From: Stenotrophomonas daejeonensis | GTDB taxonomy: Bacteria; Pseudomonadota; Gammaproteobacteria; Xanthomonadales; Xanthomonadaceae | Length of the DNA: 64,000 nt | Reading direction: 5' to 3' | NCBI RefSeq assembly: GCF_001431505.1 | Contig: NZ_LDJP01000022.1 | Span: 25,297 to 89,296 of the forward strand | In this document: positions 45,299 to 55,306 of the stretch, one piece after another | How positions within the stretch are numbered: position 1 is the stretch's first letter | Layout: each line of letters opens with the position of its first letter | Notes under the pieces: generated by a model | Told to the model about the DNA's origin: nothing | What the model saw: the letters and a program-made list of their open reading frames with translations, nothing else | Databases searched by the model: none | Made by a program: the position numbers and the translations under genes

Positions 45299-46237
45299 CT
45301 AGCCTGCGCGCTGCGCCTCGTAGGCCTGCAGGTGGCAGTACGCCGCCTGCAGCAACGGTGCGGCATGGCCGGCCCGGCGCGCGCGTTCGAGCATGTCGCC
45401 GACGATGTGCGCGGCCTCCACGCGCTGCCCGGCTTCCAGGTCGCGCAGCATCGAGGCCTTGATCGTCGAACCGGGCTGGGTCAGCGCCGTCAGCGCGATG
45501 CCCTGCGCCTTCGGCGGGATCGGCTGGCCTTCGTGCGCGGCGGCGGCAAGGCACTCGTCGTACAGCGCGCGCATGAAGGCATCGCCGTCATCGCCGGCGA
45601 CGATGCTGCCGATGTCGCTGCGCATCAGGCAGGTGCCCGCGGCCAGCGTGGCCAGGAAGGTGTACTTGATCCACTGTTCCTGCGCGATGTCACCCGATGC
45701 GACGTGGGCGATGCCGGCGGCTTCGCAGGCGGCCGCGAACGCGGTGACGCGTGGGCTTGCACCATTGCCGTCGCGCTCGCCGAAGGTGATGCGTGCGGGC
45801 TTGTCCAGGTGCACGATCGCACCATCGTCGGCCTTGGTCGCGCTGATGAAGCACAGCCCGCCCAGCACCGCGTCGCGGCCGAAGCGCGCGTCGAGCGCGG
45901 CATAGTGGCGCAGGCCGTTGAGGATCGGCATCACCGTGGTGCCCGCGCCGACCGCCGGGGCGATGGCGTCGATCGAGCCGTCCAGGTCGTAGGCCTTGCA
46001 GCTGAGGATCACCAGGTCGAACGGCCGCTCCCGCGCCAGCGCCGGCAACGCATCGGCGGTGACGTGCGCGACCGCGATGCGGGCGTCGCCGAGCGGGCTG
46101 CGGATCACCAGCCCGTCGCGCTGCAGCTGCGCCGCGCGCGCCGGGCGCACGAGGAAGGTCACGTCGATACCGGCCTGCGCCAGCCGCCCGCCGAAATAGC
46201 CGCCGGTACCGCCGGCGCCGAGGATCAGGATGCGCAT
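45299..46237 (-). CDS. panE: 2-dehydropantoate 2-reductase
   Basis: 312 aa. The NADP loop is MRILILGAGGTGGYFGGRLA. Catalytic Lys is in LVILSCKAYDLDGS, and GTTVMPILNGLRH and the second lysine region EQWIKYTFLATLAAGTCLMRS follow. It reduces ketopantoate to pantoate in coenzyme A synthesis. Many paralogues act on other 2-keto acids, so the exact substrate is by family. Last gene of the minus-strand group that begins with yadG. Confidence 0.88.
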   Translation of the reverse strand: MRILILGAGGTGGYFGGRLAQAGIDVTFLVRPARAAQLQRDGLVIRSPLGDARIAVAHVTADALPALARERPFDLVILSCKAYDLDGSIDAIAPAVGAGTTVMPILNGLRHYAALDARFGRDAVLGGLCFISATKADDGAIVHLDKPARITFGERDGNGASPRVTAFAAACEAAGIAHVASGDIAQEQWIKYTFLATLAAGTCLMRSDIGSIVAGDDGDAFMRALYDECLAAAAHEGQPIPPKAQGIALTALTQPGSTIKASMLRDLEAGQRVEAAHIVGDMLERARRAGHAAPLLQAAYCHLQAYEAQRAG

Positions 46238-46264
46238 GTTGCTGGCTCCATCGAGGTTTCAGGA

Positions 46265-46293
46265 TTGGACGGGGGTAATGGCAGTGCTATCAT
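46265..46293 (+). promoter_or_regulatory. Sigma-70 type promoter of a short RNA
   Basis: TTGGAC (46265-46270), a 17-base spacer, and TATCAT (46288-46293). This is a good match to a vegetative promoter, in a region with no plus-strand gene. Confidence 0.65.
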
Positions 46294-46299
46294 AGGCCC

Positions 46300-46360
46300 C
46301 GGATCGGGGATTCTCGGTCGGCATCTGGCTCTGGCGGAAACGCCGGGGCCTTTTGTTTTT
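46300..46360 (+). ncRNA. Candidate short RNA with terminator
   Basis: Downstream of the promoter at 46265 lies about 60 bases ending in a strong intrinsic terminator: stem GGCTCTGGCG, loop GAAA, stem CGCCGGGGCC (46327-46350), then TTTTGTTTTT. No protein start with a ribosome site is inside. It lies between panE and the DUF3800 gene, both on the other strand, so it is antisense to the space between them. No known RNA family is recognised. Confidence 0.6.
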
Positions 46361-47112
46361 CAAGGGAAGCACTTCAGGCCATAGCCGTTGATCTGCCCAC
46401 CGGGACTCCTGTCCAGTTTTTCGCGGATGACGTCCCAGGCCCGGTTGGCCTGCTCGGGCTTCAGTGCCTGCATGCCGATGGGGCGGGCGACGAGATCGGC
46501 AAGTTGCAGGCCCACCGAGTTGCTCTTCTTGTCGCAGATCACCGGCTCGAACGGCATCTTCATGGTGCCGTAGTTGTCGCCGTCGCAGATGCGGCGGAAC
46601 GCGAGTTCCAGTTCGGCATCCTCGTTGCGTCCACGTGCTTCGCACAGGACGTGGGTAGCCAGGGGCTGACGTTCATGCGCCACCTGCCCCTGCTTGGCCA
46701 GCTTGTAGTAGATGCGTTCCAGGCAGAAGCGCAGGGAGACCTCGTAGGGGTTCTCGTCCCGGTTCCGGTCCAGCAGCCTGCGCTTGTCGATGACGGCAGC
46801 GAATACCGTCATCGGTGCGGCGGCAAGGACGTCGGTCAGTGCCTCGATGAATGCCTGTTTCTTTGCCCGGTCCCGCAAGGTGGAAAACGGCCCCAGGTCG
46901 CGGCGTATGTCGCGTTCGTGCAGGACGACGCTGTCATGACCGAAAGTATCGAACTTCAGCCGCTGCACGGCCGGCACGATGGATTGCATGTAATCGCGCT
47001 TGCCAACGACGCAGCAGGAAAGCACGAACAACGGGTAGGCCGGATCGATGCTGGCCATGCCGTGATCGCCGCTTTCATCGACGAAAACGATGTAGTCGCT
47101 GAAATCCACCAT
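46360..47112 (-). CDS. DUF3800 domain protein
   Basis: 250 aa. YIVFVDESGDHGM at the N-terminus and SVGLQLADLVARPIG near the C-terminus are the two hallmark blocks of DUF3800, an RNase H-like fold with acidic residues, often found in mobile or defence contexts. Function is not known. The ATG overlaps the stop of the ABC permease gene (TGATG), which implies coupled translation. The codon bias and GC content look lower than in the flanking genes, which suggests later arrival. Confidence 0.88.
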   Translation of the reverse strand: MVDFSDYIVFVDESGDHGMASIDPAYPLFVLSCCVVGKRDYMQSIVPAVQRLKFDTFGHDSVVLHERDIRRDLGPFSTLRDRAKKQAFIEALTDVLAAAPMTVFAAVIDKRRLLDRNRDENPYEVSLRFCLERIYYKLAKQGQVAHERQPLATHVLCEARGRNEDAELELAFRRICDGDNYGTMKMPFEPVICDKKSNSVGLQLADLVARPIGMQALKPEQANRAWDVIREKLDRSPGGQINGYGLKCFP

Positions 47113-47903
47113 CAGCTGCGCAGGCCGACGCCACGCCGCAGCAGCCACAGCGACAGCGTGGTGAGCGCGGCGACGAAGCCGAGCATCAGCGCGTAGGCCA
47201 CCCACAGCGGCACGTCGCTCTTGTCCAGCAGGCCGTAGCGGAAGGCGTTGACCATGTAGAAGATCGGGTTGGCGTGGGTCGCCGCCTGCGCCCAGCCCGG
47301 CAGCAGGGTGACCGAGTAGAACACGCCGCCAAGGTAGGTCAGCGGGGTCAGGATGAAGGTCGGCACGATCGCCACGTCGTCGAACTTCTTGGCGTAGACG
47401 GCGTTGATGAAGCCGGCCAGCGAGAAGATCACCGCGCCCAGCAGCACCGTGCTCAGGGTCACCAGCGGGTGCGGGATGCGCACCGGGGTGAAGAACATGG
47501 CGATGAACAGCACGATCACCCCGACCATCACCCCGCGCAGCACCGCGCCGGCCACGTAGCCCCACAGGATCACCCAGTTCGGCATCGGGCTGACCAGCAG
47601 TTCCTCGACGTGGCGGCCGAACTTGGCGCCGAAGAACGAGGAGCTGATGTTGCCGTAGCTGTTCTGGATAACGCTCATCATCACCAGCCCCGGCACGATG
47701 AACTGCATGTAGCTGTAGCCGCCCATGTCGCCGATCTTCGAGCCGATCAGGCCGCCGAAGATCATGAAGTACAGCACCATCGTGATCGCCGGTGGCACCA
47801 GCGTCTGGCTCCAGATGCGCAGGATGCGGTGCACTTCGCGGCGGACGATGGTGCCCAGGGCGACGAGGTTGCGGCGGGTGTCGGTGGGTTGGGTGGTGGT
47901 CAT
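47112..47903 (-). CDS. yadH: ABC-2 type permease, YadH-like
   Basis: 263 aa, six helices, with the ABC-2 pattern NSYGNISSSFFGAKFGRHVEEL between helices 2 and 3 and SPMPNWVILWGYVAGAV. It matches E. coli YadH in plan. Together with the ATPase it probably exports a lipid or polysaccharide, substrate unknown. A TTG three codons earlier (47912) is possible. The stop overlaps the DUF3800 start. Confidence 0.9.
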   Translation of the reverse strand: MTTTQPTDTRRNLVALGTIVRREVHRILRIWSQTLVPPAITMVLYFMIFGGLIGSKIGDMGGYSYMQFIVPGLVMMSVIQNSYGNISSSFFGAKFGRHVEELLVSPMPNWVILWGYVAGAVLRGVMVGVIVLFIAMFFTPVRIPHPLVTLSTVLLGAVIFSLAGFINAVYAKKFDDVAIVPTFILTPLTYLGGVFYSVTLLPGWAQAATHANPIFYMVNAFRYGLLDKSDVPLWVAYALMLGFVAALTTLSLWLLRRGVGLRS

Positions 47904-47990
47904 CGTGTCCAATGTCTTTGGCTGCTGCCTCCCGGCGCGGGTGGTGCGTGGAGGCGGGCTTGGTGGGGTTTCGGCGCTGGCGACCGGGGA

Positions 47991-48944
<954 letters not shown>

Positions 48945-49052
48945 GCGGGCGGGATCTTTCGGATTCGGGCGGGGCATGATTCTAGCGACAGCACCGCCGG
49001 CGTAACGTTTGAGCGCAGGACATTGCGTTGCAGCCGTGTTCCGCGACGCGTG

Positions 49053-49463
49053 TCACCGGGCCTTCTGCACTTGGCTCGCCGCGTCCAGCAGGGTCCGCCG
49101 GATCTGGTCGCATGCCTCCGTGCGCCGGCCTTGGTCCAGACCCTGGAATTTCCCGTATTGGCTGTCGTAGCTGGCCCGGTAGAGGAGATCGACCTGGCCG
49201 GTATCGAACCCGTCGCGATGGAATTTCTGCCGGAGGCTGGCGAAATCGCGATCGGCCTTGGCCTTGTCGCTGAATTGGCAGGCGACGGCGGTGGCATGTG
49301 CGCTGCCGGCGGCATCGGTCACATGCACGCCGTAGGCATCGAGCGGCTTGCCATGTGCGGCCTGCTTGCCCTGCACGGGTGCCGGCTCGTCGGCTCCCAT
49401 CCCGAAGGCCGGCGCGCATGCAAGGACGAACAGTGCCAATGCAGGCAGGGATTGGCGGTACAT
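49053..49463 (-). CDS. Small secreted protein, unknown function
   Basis: 136 aa. MYRQSLPALALFVLACAPAFG is a signal peptide. The mature part holds AYGVHVTDAAGSAHATAVAC, FASLRQKFHRDGFD and LYRASYDSQYGKFQGLDQGR. Two Cys (in VACQFS and EACDQI) could form a disulfide. No named domain is recognised. The start is set by the signal peptide; upstream codons in frame read into the divergent gene's region. Confidence 0.7.
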   Translation of the reverse strand: MYRQSLPALALFVLACAPAFGMGADEPAPVQGKQAAHGKPLDAYGVHVTDAAGSAHATAVACQFSDKAKADRDFASLRQKFHRDGFDTGQVDLLYRASYDSQYGKFQGLDQGRRTEACDQIRRTLLDAASQVQKAR

Positions 49464-49575
49464 GGGCGATCCTGCGGATGGACGGGAGCCGGAGTGTAAC
49501 GCCCGCGCCGCAGCGGATTGCGCCGGTCTTGTACCATGCCCGTCCTTCATGACTGCAGCAGTGCGAGCATCCGAT

Positions 49576-50328
49576 ATGGCCGTCCCCCATTTCCCGCTGA
49601 CATTGACGGCCCGGCGGATGATTGCACCCACCGTGGCGCACCTGTCGTTCGTGCGTGCCGACGGGCAGCCGTTGCCCTGCATCGCCGGCCAGTTCGTGCA
49701 GGTCCATTTCAAGTACGCTGACGGCACCGACGCACGCCGCAGCTATTCCATCGCGGTGGGCCGCGACCCCGACCTTGCACCGGACGGGCGGGTGGAGATC
49801 GCGGTCAGCTACGTGCCCGGTGGCGCGGCCACGGCGCTGTTCGAGGGCCTGCAGATCGGCGAGCAGGTCACCGCCAGCGGGCCGTTCGGGCGCTTCTGCC
49901 TGCAGCCGGGCGACCGCAACGACCGCTACCTGCTGATCGCCACCGGCACCGGCGTCACCCCGTACCGCTCGATGCTGCCGCTGCTGCGCCGGGCCATCGC
50001 CGAGCGCGGCGTGGAGGTGGTGCTGTTGCAGGGCGCGCGCACGCCGGCCGAACTGCTGTACGGCGACGATTTCCGCGCCTTCGCCGAGGCCAACCCCGGC
50101 TTCCGCTACCTGCCCTGCCTGTCGCGCGAGCTGCCGGCCGACCCGCATCCCGACATGCGCCGGGGCTACGTGCAGCAGCAACTGGCCGAGGTCGCCCCCG
50201 ATCCGGAACGCGACATCGCCTACCTGTGCGGCAACCCGGAGATGGTCGATGCCTGTTTCGAGGCATTGAAGGCGGCCGGCTTGCCGGTGCCGCGGATACG
50301 GCGCGAGAAGTACGTCAGCAGCAAGTGA
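49576..50328 (+). CDS. fpr: Ferredoxin--NADP reductase
   Basis: 250 aa, like E. coli Fpr. FAD is bound by RRSYSIAVGRDP, NADP by ATGTGVTPYRSM and by LCGNPEMVDACFEAL. The typical C-terminal REKYVSSK is present. It passes electrons between NADPH and ferredoxin or flavodoxin. The ATG at 49576 or one nine codons earlier (49549) may be the start; neither has a strong ribosome site. Confidence 0.92.
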   Translation: MAVPHFPLTLTARRMIAPTVAHLSFVRADGQPLPCIAGQFVQVHFKYADGTDARRSYSIAVGRDPDLAPDGRVEIAVSYVPGGAATALFEGLQIGEQVTASGPFGRFCLQPGDRNDRYLLIATGTGVTPYRSMLPLLRRAIAERGVEVVLLQGARTPAELLYGDDFRAFAEANPGFRYLPCLSRELPADPHPDMRRGYVQQQLAEVAPDPERDIAYLCGNPEMVDACFEALKAAGLPVPRIRREKYVSSK

Positions 50329-50412
50329 AGGCCGCACCGCAGTGCGCCGGCATTGTGTGAGAATCCGGCGTGTGTGGGGCGTGGGCCCGAGTGATGGGGC
50401 CCGGTTTTCAAG

Positions 50413-50503
50413 CCCCTCTCCCATTGCGAGAGGGGTTGGGGTGAGGGTACGGGCGAAGCTGTGCAATGTTTGGCTGCACGAAGCTTCGCCCGTACCCTCA
50501 CCC
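50413..50503. repeat. Nested inverted repeats
   Basis: A hairpin CCCCTCTC/GAGAGGGG lies at 50413-50435. A perfect 22-base inverted repeat follows, with arms 50439-50460 and 50482-50503 (each holding GAGGGTACGGGCGAAGC or its complement). Its loop itself pairs GTGCA with TGCAC. It fills the gap between fpr and the GGDEF gene. Confidence 0.9.
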
Positions 50504-50588
50504 GGCGCTTCGCGCCACCTTCTCCCAAGGGGAGAAGGGAAAGCCCGGGCTCGATCAAGCCTTGCCCTCCCTGCCTGCGAGCTTTTCG

Positions 50589-51764
50589 ATGACCCTGGAT
50601 TTCCCCACCATCGCCATCATCGGCCTGCTGCTGCACATCGGGCTGGCGGCGGGTTTTTCGCTGATCCTGCTGGTGATGCGCGGGCATCCGGTGCCGCGGC
50701 TGTGGGCGGCCAGCCTGTGGGCCGGCGCACTGGGCACCACCCTGCTCGGCCTGCAGGGGCAGATGCCGGAGCTGCTGTCGATCGTGGGGCGCAACGCCTT
50801 CGCCGTGCTCGGCAGCGTGCTGCTGCTGTGCGGCGTGGCCCTGCACGTCGGCCGTCGCGCGCCGCTGCGCCCGGCGCTGGTGCTGGCCGGCGGCTACATG
50901 CTGTGCATCGTCTGGTTCAGCGTGGTCACGCCCGACCTCGGCATCCGCCTGACGCTGTACAGCCTGCTGGTGCTGCTCTGGAAAGGCTGGGAAGTCTGGC
51001 TGCTGCTGCGCCACGCGCCGGCCGACATCCGCCGCAGCTGCCGGATCGCGGCGGTGGTGTTCGTGCTCGACGCGCTGCTGTTCCTGGTGCGGGCGCTGCT
51101 TCCGGTCGCGCCGGGGGCCGGCGGCGACATCCTGCGCGCCGGCCTGCCGATGAACGTCACCTACGTCGGCAGCCTGATCGTGATGATGGGCCACACCTTC
51201 GCGCTGGTGCTGCTGATCGTCGAGCGGCAGATGGTGGACCTGCGCCGGCTGGCGCGGCGCGACGGCCTGACCGGCCTGCTCAACCGCACCGCGCTGATGG
51301 ACGACGGCCGCGGGCAACTGGCGCAATGCCAGCTGCGGCGGCTGCCGTTCGCGGTGCTGCTGCTGGACCTGGACCACTTCAAGCGGGTCAACGACAGCCA
51401 CGGCCACCAGGCCGGCGACGCGGTGCTGCACCACATGGCACGCACCCTGCAGCGCAACCTGCGCGGCCGCGACAGCCTGCTGGGCCGCTACGGCGGCGAG
51501 GAATTCGTGCTGCTGCTGCCGGCCACCAGCCTGGAGCAGGCGCAGGCACTGGCCGAACGGCTGCGCACGGCGCTGGAGGCCTGCCCGCTGGACAGCGACA
51601 TCGGCCCAATCGCGGTCACCACCAGCATCGGTGTCGCGGCCGACGTCGATGCCACGCTGGAGCGGCTGCTGGCGCGGGCCGACGCGGCGCTGTACCGGGC
51701 CAAGGCCGCCGGCCGCAACCGCGTCGTCTGCGACCTCGGCGTGGAGCCGGTGGCGGTGGCCTGA
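50589..51764 (+). CDS. Membrane-bound diguanylate cyclase (GGDEF)
   Basis: 391 aa. About six to seven helices in residues 1-215 (FPTIAIIGLLLHIGLAAGFS and on) precede a GGDEF domain with RYGGEEFVLLLP, the active-site signature. DLDHFKRVNDSHGHQAGD is the substrate-binding block. RGRD lies just before, one residue further from GGEEF than in a standard inhibitory RxxD site, so feedback control may be lost. It would make cyclic di-GMP from GTP. Signal sensed by the membrane part is unknown. Confidence 0.92.
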   Translation: MTLDFPTIAIIGLLLHIGLAAGFSLILLVMRGHPVPRLWAASLWAGALGTTLLGLQGQMPELLSIVGRNAFAVLGSVLLLCGVALHVGRRAPLRPALVLAGGYMLCIVWFSVVTPDLGIRLTLYSLLVLLWKGWEVWLLLRHAPADIRRSCRIAAVVFVLDALLFLVRALLPVAPGAGGDILRAGLPMNVTYVGSLIVMMGHTFALVLLIVERQMVDLRRLARRDGLTGLLNRTALMDDGRGQLAQCQLRRLPFAVLLLDLDHFKRVNDSHGHQAGDAVLHHMARTLQRNLRGRDSLLGRYGGEEFVLLLPATSLEQAQALAERLRTALEACPLDSDIGPIAVTTSIGVAADVDATLERLLARADAALYRAKAAGRNRVVCDLGVEPVAVA

Positions 51765-51883
51765 AGAAGTGGGTGGCATCGTGGGCCATCGCGTTGCAGG
51801 TCGAGGCTATACCCCCGACGGCACCGCGCAAAGGCGTCGGGGACAAGGCGTCGGGGGCGTAGCCCCGACCTACGGACATGCCC

Positions 51884-51944
51884 TGTAAAGCACGCTTGAC
51901 AGTCAGCTTCGACGCGCGCATCCTCCTGTAAAGCTTCCTTGACA
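51884..51944 (+). promoter_or_regulatory. Twin operators with -35 elements
   Basis: TGTAAAGCACGCTTGACA (51884-51901) and TGTAAAGCTTCCTTGACA (51927-51944) differ at only three central positions and are 43 bases apart. Both end in a perfect TTGACA -35 element. The first has CATCCT 17 bases on as a weak -10. They precede the membrane/Xre gene triad and probably bind its Xre repressor. Confidence 0.65.
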
Positions 51945-51959
51945 GGCAGGGGTGATGCC

Positions 51960-52130
51960 ATGTGCAGGACACGGAATCGAAAGGACATCGGCGTCGTCTG
52001 GCTGGGCGTCGGCGTGGCCTTCCTCGGGATCGCCAGCGCCGGCCAACCGGCGTTCATGGGCGTGGGCATGGCCTTCCTCGGGCTGGGCATCGCCTTCCTC
52101 GCCAGGGCGCGGTGGAGCGGCCGCCCATGA
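51960..52130 (+). CDS. Small two-helix membrane protein
   Basis: 56 aa. MCRTRNRKDIGVVWLGVGVA begins it, with two hydrophobic segments (VVWLGVGVAFLGIA and FMGVGMAFLGLGIAFLA). First gene of a tight three-gene unit: its stop overlaps the next ATG (ATGA). The ATG at 51960 lies 15 bases after the second operator. No domain is named; it may act with the membrane protein that follows. Confidence 0.7.
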   Translation: MCRTRNRKDIGVVWLGVGVAFLGIASAGQPAFMGVGMAFLGLGIAFLARARWSGRP

Positions 52131-52723
52131 CCCTGCGCCGCTTCGCCTGGATCTTCGCCGCCATCGCGCTGGGCGCATTGTTGATGGCCGCTGCCGGCCA
52201 CTGGCTGCTGCACTGGCCGCGCGGTGCCGTGCATGCCTGGCTGGGGATCGGCGCCGGCTACTTGTTCGGCGCCTTGCTGATGCTGCTGATGCCGCGCTGG
52301 TGGCGCGAGCATTGCGACGAGATGTATGCGCAGCCGGCCGGGCGCCGCTACCGGCGCGCGCTGTGGCCGATCATGATCGGCTATGCGGTGATGCTGTTCG
52401 CGTCCATGACCCTGATAAGGCACGGCATCGAATCGGTGCCGCTGCGCGCGCTGGTGGCGGTGGCCCCGGCGCTGGCCATCGCGCTGGTGATGCGTGCCGC
52501 GCTGCGCTACCTGCGCGAGGTGGACGAATTGCAGCGGCGCATCGAAACCGAGTCCATCGGCATCGCCAGCCTGCTGGTGGCGCTGCTGTATTTCGCCGGC
52601 GGCCTGCTGGACAAGGCGAAGGTGCTGGATTTCGATGCGGCCTCGGTGATGATCTGGGTGTTCCCGCTGCTGTGCCTGACCTACGGCATCGCCAAGATGG
52701 TCCTGACCCGGCGCTACCTGTGA
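52127..52723 (+). CDS. Membrane protein of Xre-linked unit
   Basis: 198 aa with about five hydrophobic segments: WIFAAIALGALLMAAAGHWLL, AWLGIGAGYLFGALLMLLM, IMIGYAVMLFASMTLI, ALVAVAPALAIALVM and the pair from SLLVALLYFAGGLL to MIWVFPLLCLTYGIAKMV. EVDELQRRIETESIG is a soluble loop between them. Proteins like this are often paired with short Xre regulators, and a role as the regulated transporter or sensor is inferred. Start ATGA overlaps the previous stop. Confidence 0.75.
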   Translation: MTLRRFAWIFAAIALGALLMAAAGHWLLHWPRGAVHAWLGIGAGYLFGALLMLLMPRWWREHCDEMYAQPAGRRYRRALWPIMIGYAVMLFASMTLIRHGIESVPLRALVAVAPALAIALVMRAALRYLREVDELQRRIETESIGIASLLVALLYFAGGLLDKAKVLDFDAASVMIWVFPLLCLTYGIAKMVLTRRYL

Positions 52724-52917
52724 ACAACCGCCTGCGCGAACTGCGCGACGCCCGCGGGTGGTCGCAGGGCGAGCTGGCCGAGCGGCTGGAGGTCTCGCGG
52801 CAGACGGTGAACGCGCTGGAGACCGGCAAGTACGACCCGTCGCTGCCGTTGGCGTTCCGCATCGCGCGGCTGTTCGAGACACGCATCGAGGATGTTTTCA
52901 TTCCCGATGTCACATGA
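52720..52917 (+). CDS. Short Xre-type HTH regulator
   Basis: 65 aa, GTG start overlapping the previous TGA. It is a single helix-turn-helix domain: LRELRDARGWSQGELAERLE then VSRQTVNALETGKYDPSLPL, ending IEDVFIPDVT. This is the compact Xre/Cro subgroup found with membrane proteins. It probably represses its own operon through the twin operators at 51884-51944. Confidence 0.9.
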   Translation: MNNRLRELRDARGWSQGELAERLEVSRQTVNALETGKYDPSLPLAFRIARLFETRIEDVFIPDVT

Positions 52918-52983
52918 CGGTGCCTGCCACGTCCTGCATGGGCAGCACCGAATCCGTTCCACCCAACCAGAGGGGCCGTTCCG

Positions 52984-54525
52984 ATGATGTCCCGCAAGAC
53001 CCGCACCATCCTGGTCGTGGCCGTGATAGCCGGCGTGTTCGGCTACCGCGCCATGCAGCACAAACCCGATGCGCCCGACGCCGCGGCCGGCAAGGCCGAC
53101 GCCGCGCCGGTGGCACCGGTCGAACCGGTGAAGCTGGGCAGCATCGCCTTCACCCCGTGCAGCCTCAGCGCGCCGATGAGCCGCACCAGCCTGGAAGCGC
53201 AATGCGCGACCTTCGAGGTGCCCGAGGACCGCGCCAACCCGGCCGGGCGCAAGATCGCGCTCAACATCGCCTGGCTGCAGCCCGGCGACGGCGGCGAGAA
53301 GCTGCCCGACCCGGTGTTCTTCCTCGCCGGCGGCCCCGGCCAGGCGGCGGTGGCGAGCTACCCGATGCTGGACCCGGTGTTCAAGGAAGTGCGCAAGCGG
53401 CGCAGCGTCATCCTCGTCGACCAGCGTGGTACCGGAAAATCCAACCTGCTGGCCTGCGGGGACGATGACGACGCGGCCACCGACATCTCGCCGGCGGCGA
53501 TGCGGGCGCAGGCGGCGCAATGCGTGGAAACGCTGTCGAAAAAGGCCGACCTGCGCCACTACACCACCACCGACGCCATCGCCGACCTCGACGACGTGCG
53601 CAAGGCCATCGGCGCGGCGCAGATCAACCTGGTCGGCGTCAGCTACGGCACCCGCGTCGCCCAGCAGTACGCCATGCGCTACCCGGCCAGTACGCGCAGC
53701 ATCGTGCTCGATTCGGTGGTGCCCAACACGCTGCAGCTGGGCAACATCTTCGCGCGCAACCTCGACGACGCGCTGGCACTGCAGTTCGCCCTGTGCAGCA
53801 AGGACCCGGCGTGCAAGGACAAGCTGGGCGACCCGCGCGCCGAGCTCGACGTGCTGCTGGCGAAACTGCGCGCGCAGCCGGTGGAGGTGAGCTACCGCGA
53901 CGCCAGCAGCGGCGAGCAGAAGCAGGGCACGCTGCGCGCCGAGTCGGTGGCCGGGCTGGTGCGCATGTACGCCTACATGCCGCTGGCCAGCGCGCTGCTG
54001 CCCAAGCTGATCCACGAGGCCAACGCCGGCCGCTACGAGAACCTGATGGCGCTGGTGCAGATGGTGGCCGACGGGATGAAGGACGCGATGGCGATGGGCA
54101 TGCAGCTGTCGGTGGTGTGCAGCGAGGACGGCGACGGCATGGTCGCGCGCACCGAGGACGCCGGCACCGTGCTCGGCAACCGCATGTCCGAGGGCCTGGC
54201 GGCGATGTGCGAGGCGTGGCCGAAGGGGCAGGTGCCGGCCGACTTCCACGAGGCGCTGTCCAGCGACGTGCCGGCGCTGGTGCTGGAGGGCGAGTTCGAC
54301 CCGGTCACGCCGCCGCGCTACGGCGAGGAGGTGGTCAAGACCCTGCCGAACGGCCGCCTGTTCGTGCTGCGCGGGCAGGGCCACTCGGTGCTGGGCGCGG
54401 GCTGCATGCCCAAGCTGTTCGCCCAGTTCATGGAAAAGAACGACGCCGGGGCGCTCGACGGCAGCTGCCTGGAAAAGCTCGACTACGTCGCGCCGTTCAC
54501 CAGCTTCAACGGCGCCGAGCCGTAA
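52984..54525 (+). CDS. Exported alpha/beta hydrolase (S33-like peptidase)
   Basis: 513 aa. The N-terminus MMSRKTRTILVVAVIAGVFG is a membrane anchor or signal, followed by a Pro/Ala linker. The hydrolase core has FFLAGGPGQAA (oxyanion), VDQRGTGKS, nucleophile in GVSYGTR, Asp in LEGEFDPVTPP and His in RGQGHSVLG. It resembles tripeptidyl aminopeptidase / proline iminopeptidase-type S33 enzymes. It lies 25 bases before the ABC transporter genes and may share their transcript. Confidence 0.87.
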   Translation: MMSRKTRTILVVAVIAGVFGYRAMQHKPDAPDAAAGKADAAPVAPVEPVKLGSIAFTPCSLSAPMSRTSLEAQCATFEVPEDRANPAGRKIALNIAWLQPGDGGEKLPDPVFFLAGGPGQAAVASYPMLDPVFKEVRKRRSVILVDQRGTGKSNLLACGDDDDAATDISPAAMRAQAAQCVETLSKKADLRHYTTTDAIADLDDVRKAIGAAQINLVGVSYGTRVAQQYAMRYPASTRSIVLDSVVPNTLQLGNIFARNLDDALALQFALCSKDPACKDKLGDPRAELDVLLAKLRAQPVEVSYRDASSGEQKQGTLRAESVAGLVRMYAYMPLASALLPKLIHEANAGRYENLMALVQMVADGMKDAMAMGMQLSVVCSEDGDGMVARTEDAGTVLGNRMSEGLAAMCEAWPKGQVPADFHEALSSDVPALVLEGEFDPVTPPRYGEEVVKTLPNGRLFVLRGQGHSVLGAGCMPKLFAQFMEKNDAGALDGSCLEKLDYVAPFTSFNGAEP

Positions 54526-54550
54526 GCACACAGCCAACAGGAACCTTGCA

Positions 54551-55302
<752 letters not shown>

Positions 55303-55306
<4 letters not shown>

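Noticed and set aside
46265..46360. Terminator of panE or of the DUF3800 gene
   Set aside because: On the minus strand no T-run follows the stem, so it cannot end those transcripts; the T-run is on the plus side.
51781..51880. GTCGGGG-rich repeats after the GGDEF gene as a terminator
   Set aside because: Hairpins can form but there is no T-run; they look like another degenerate REP-like repeat.
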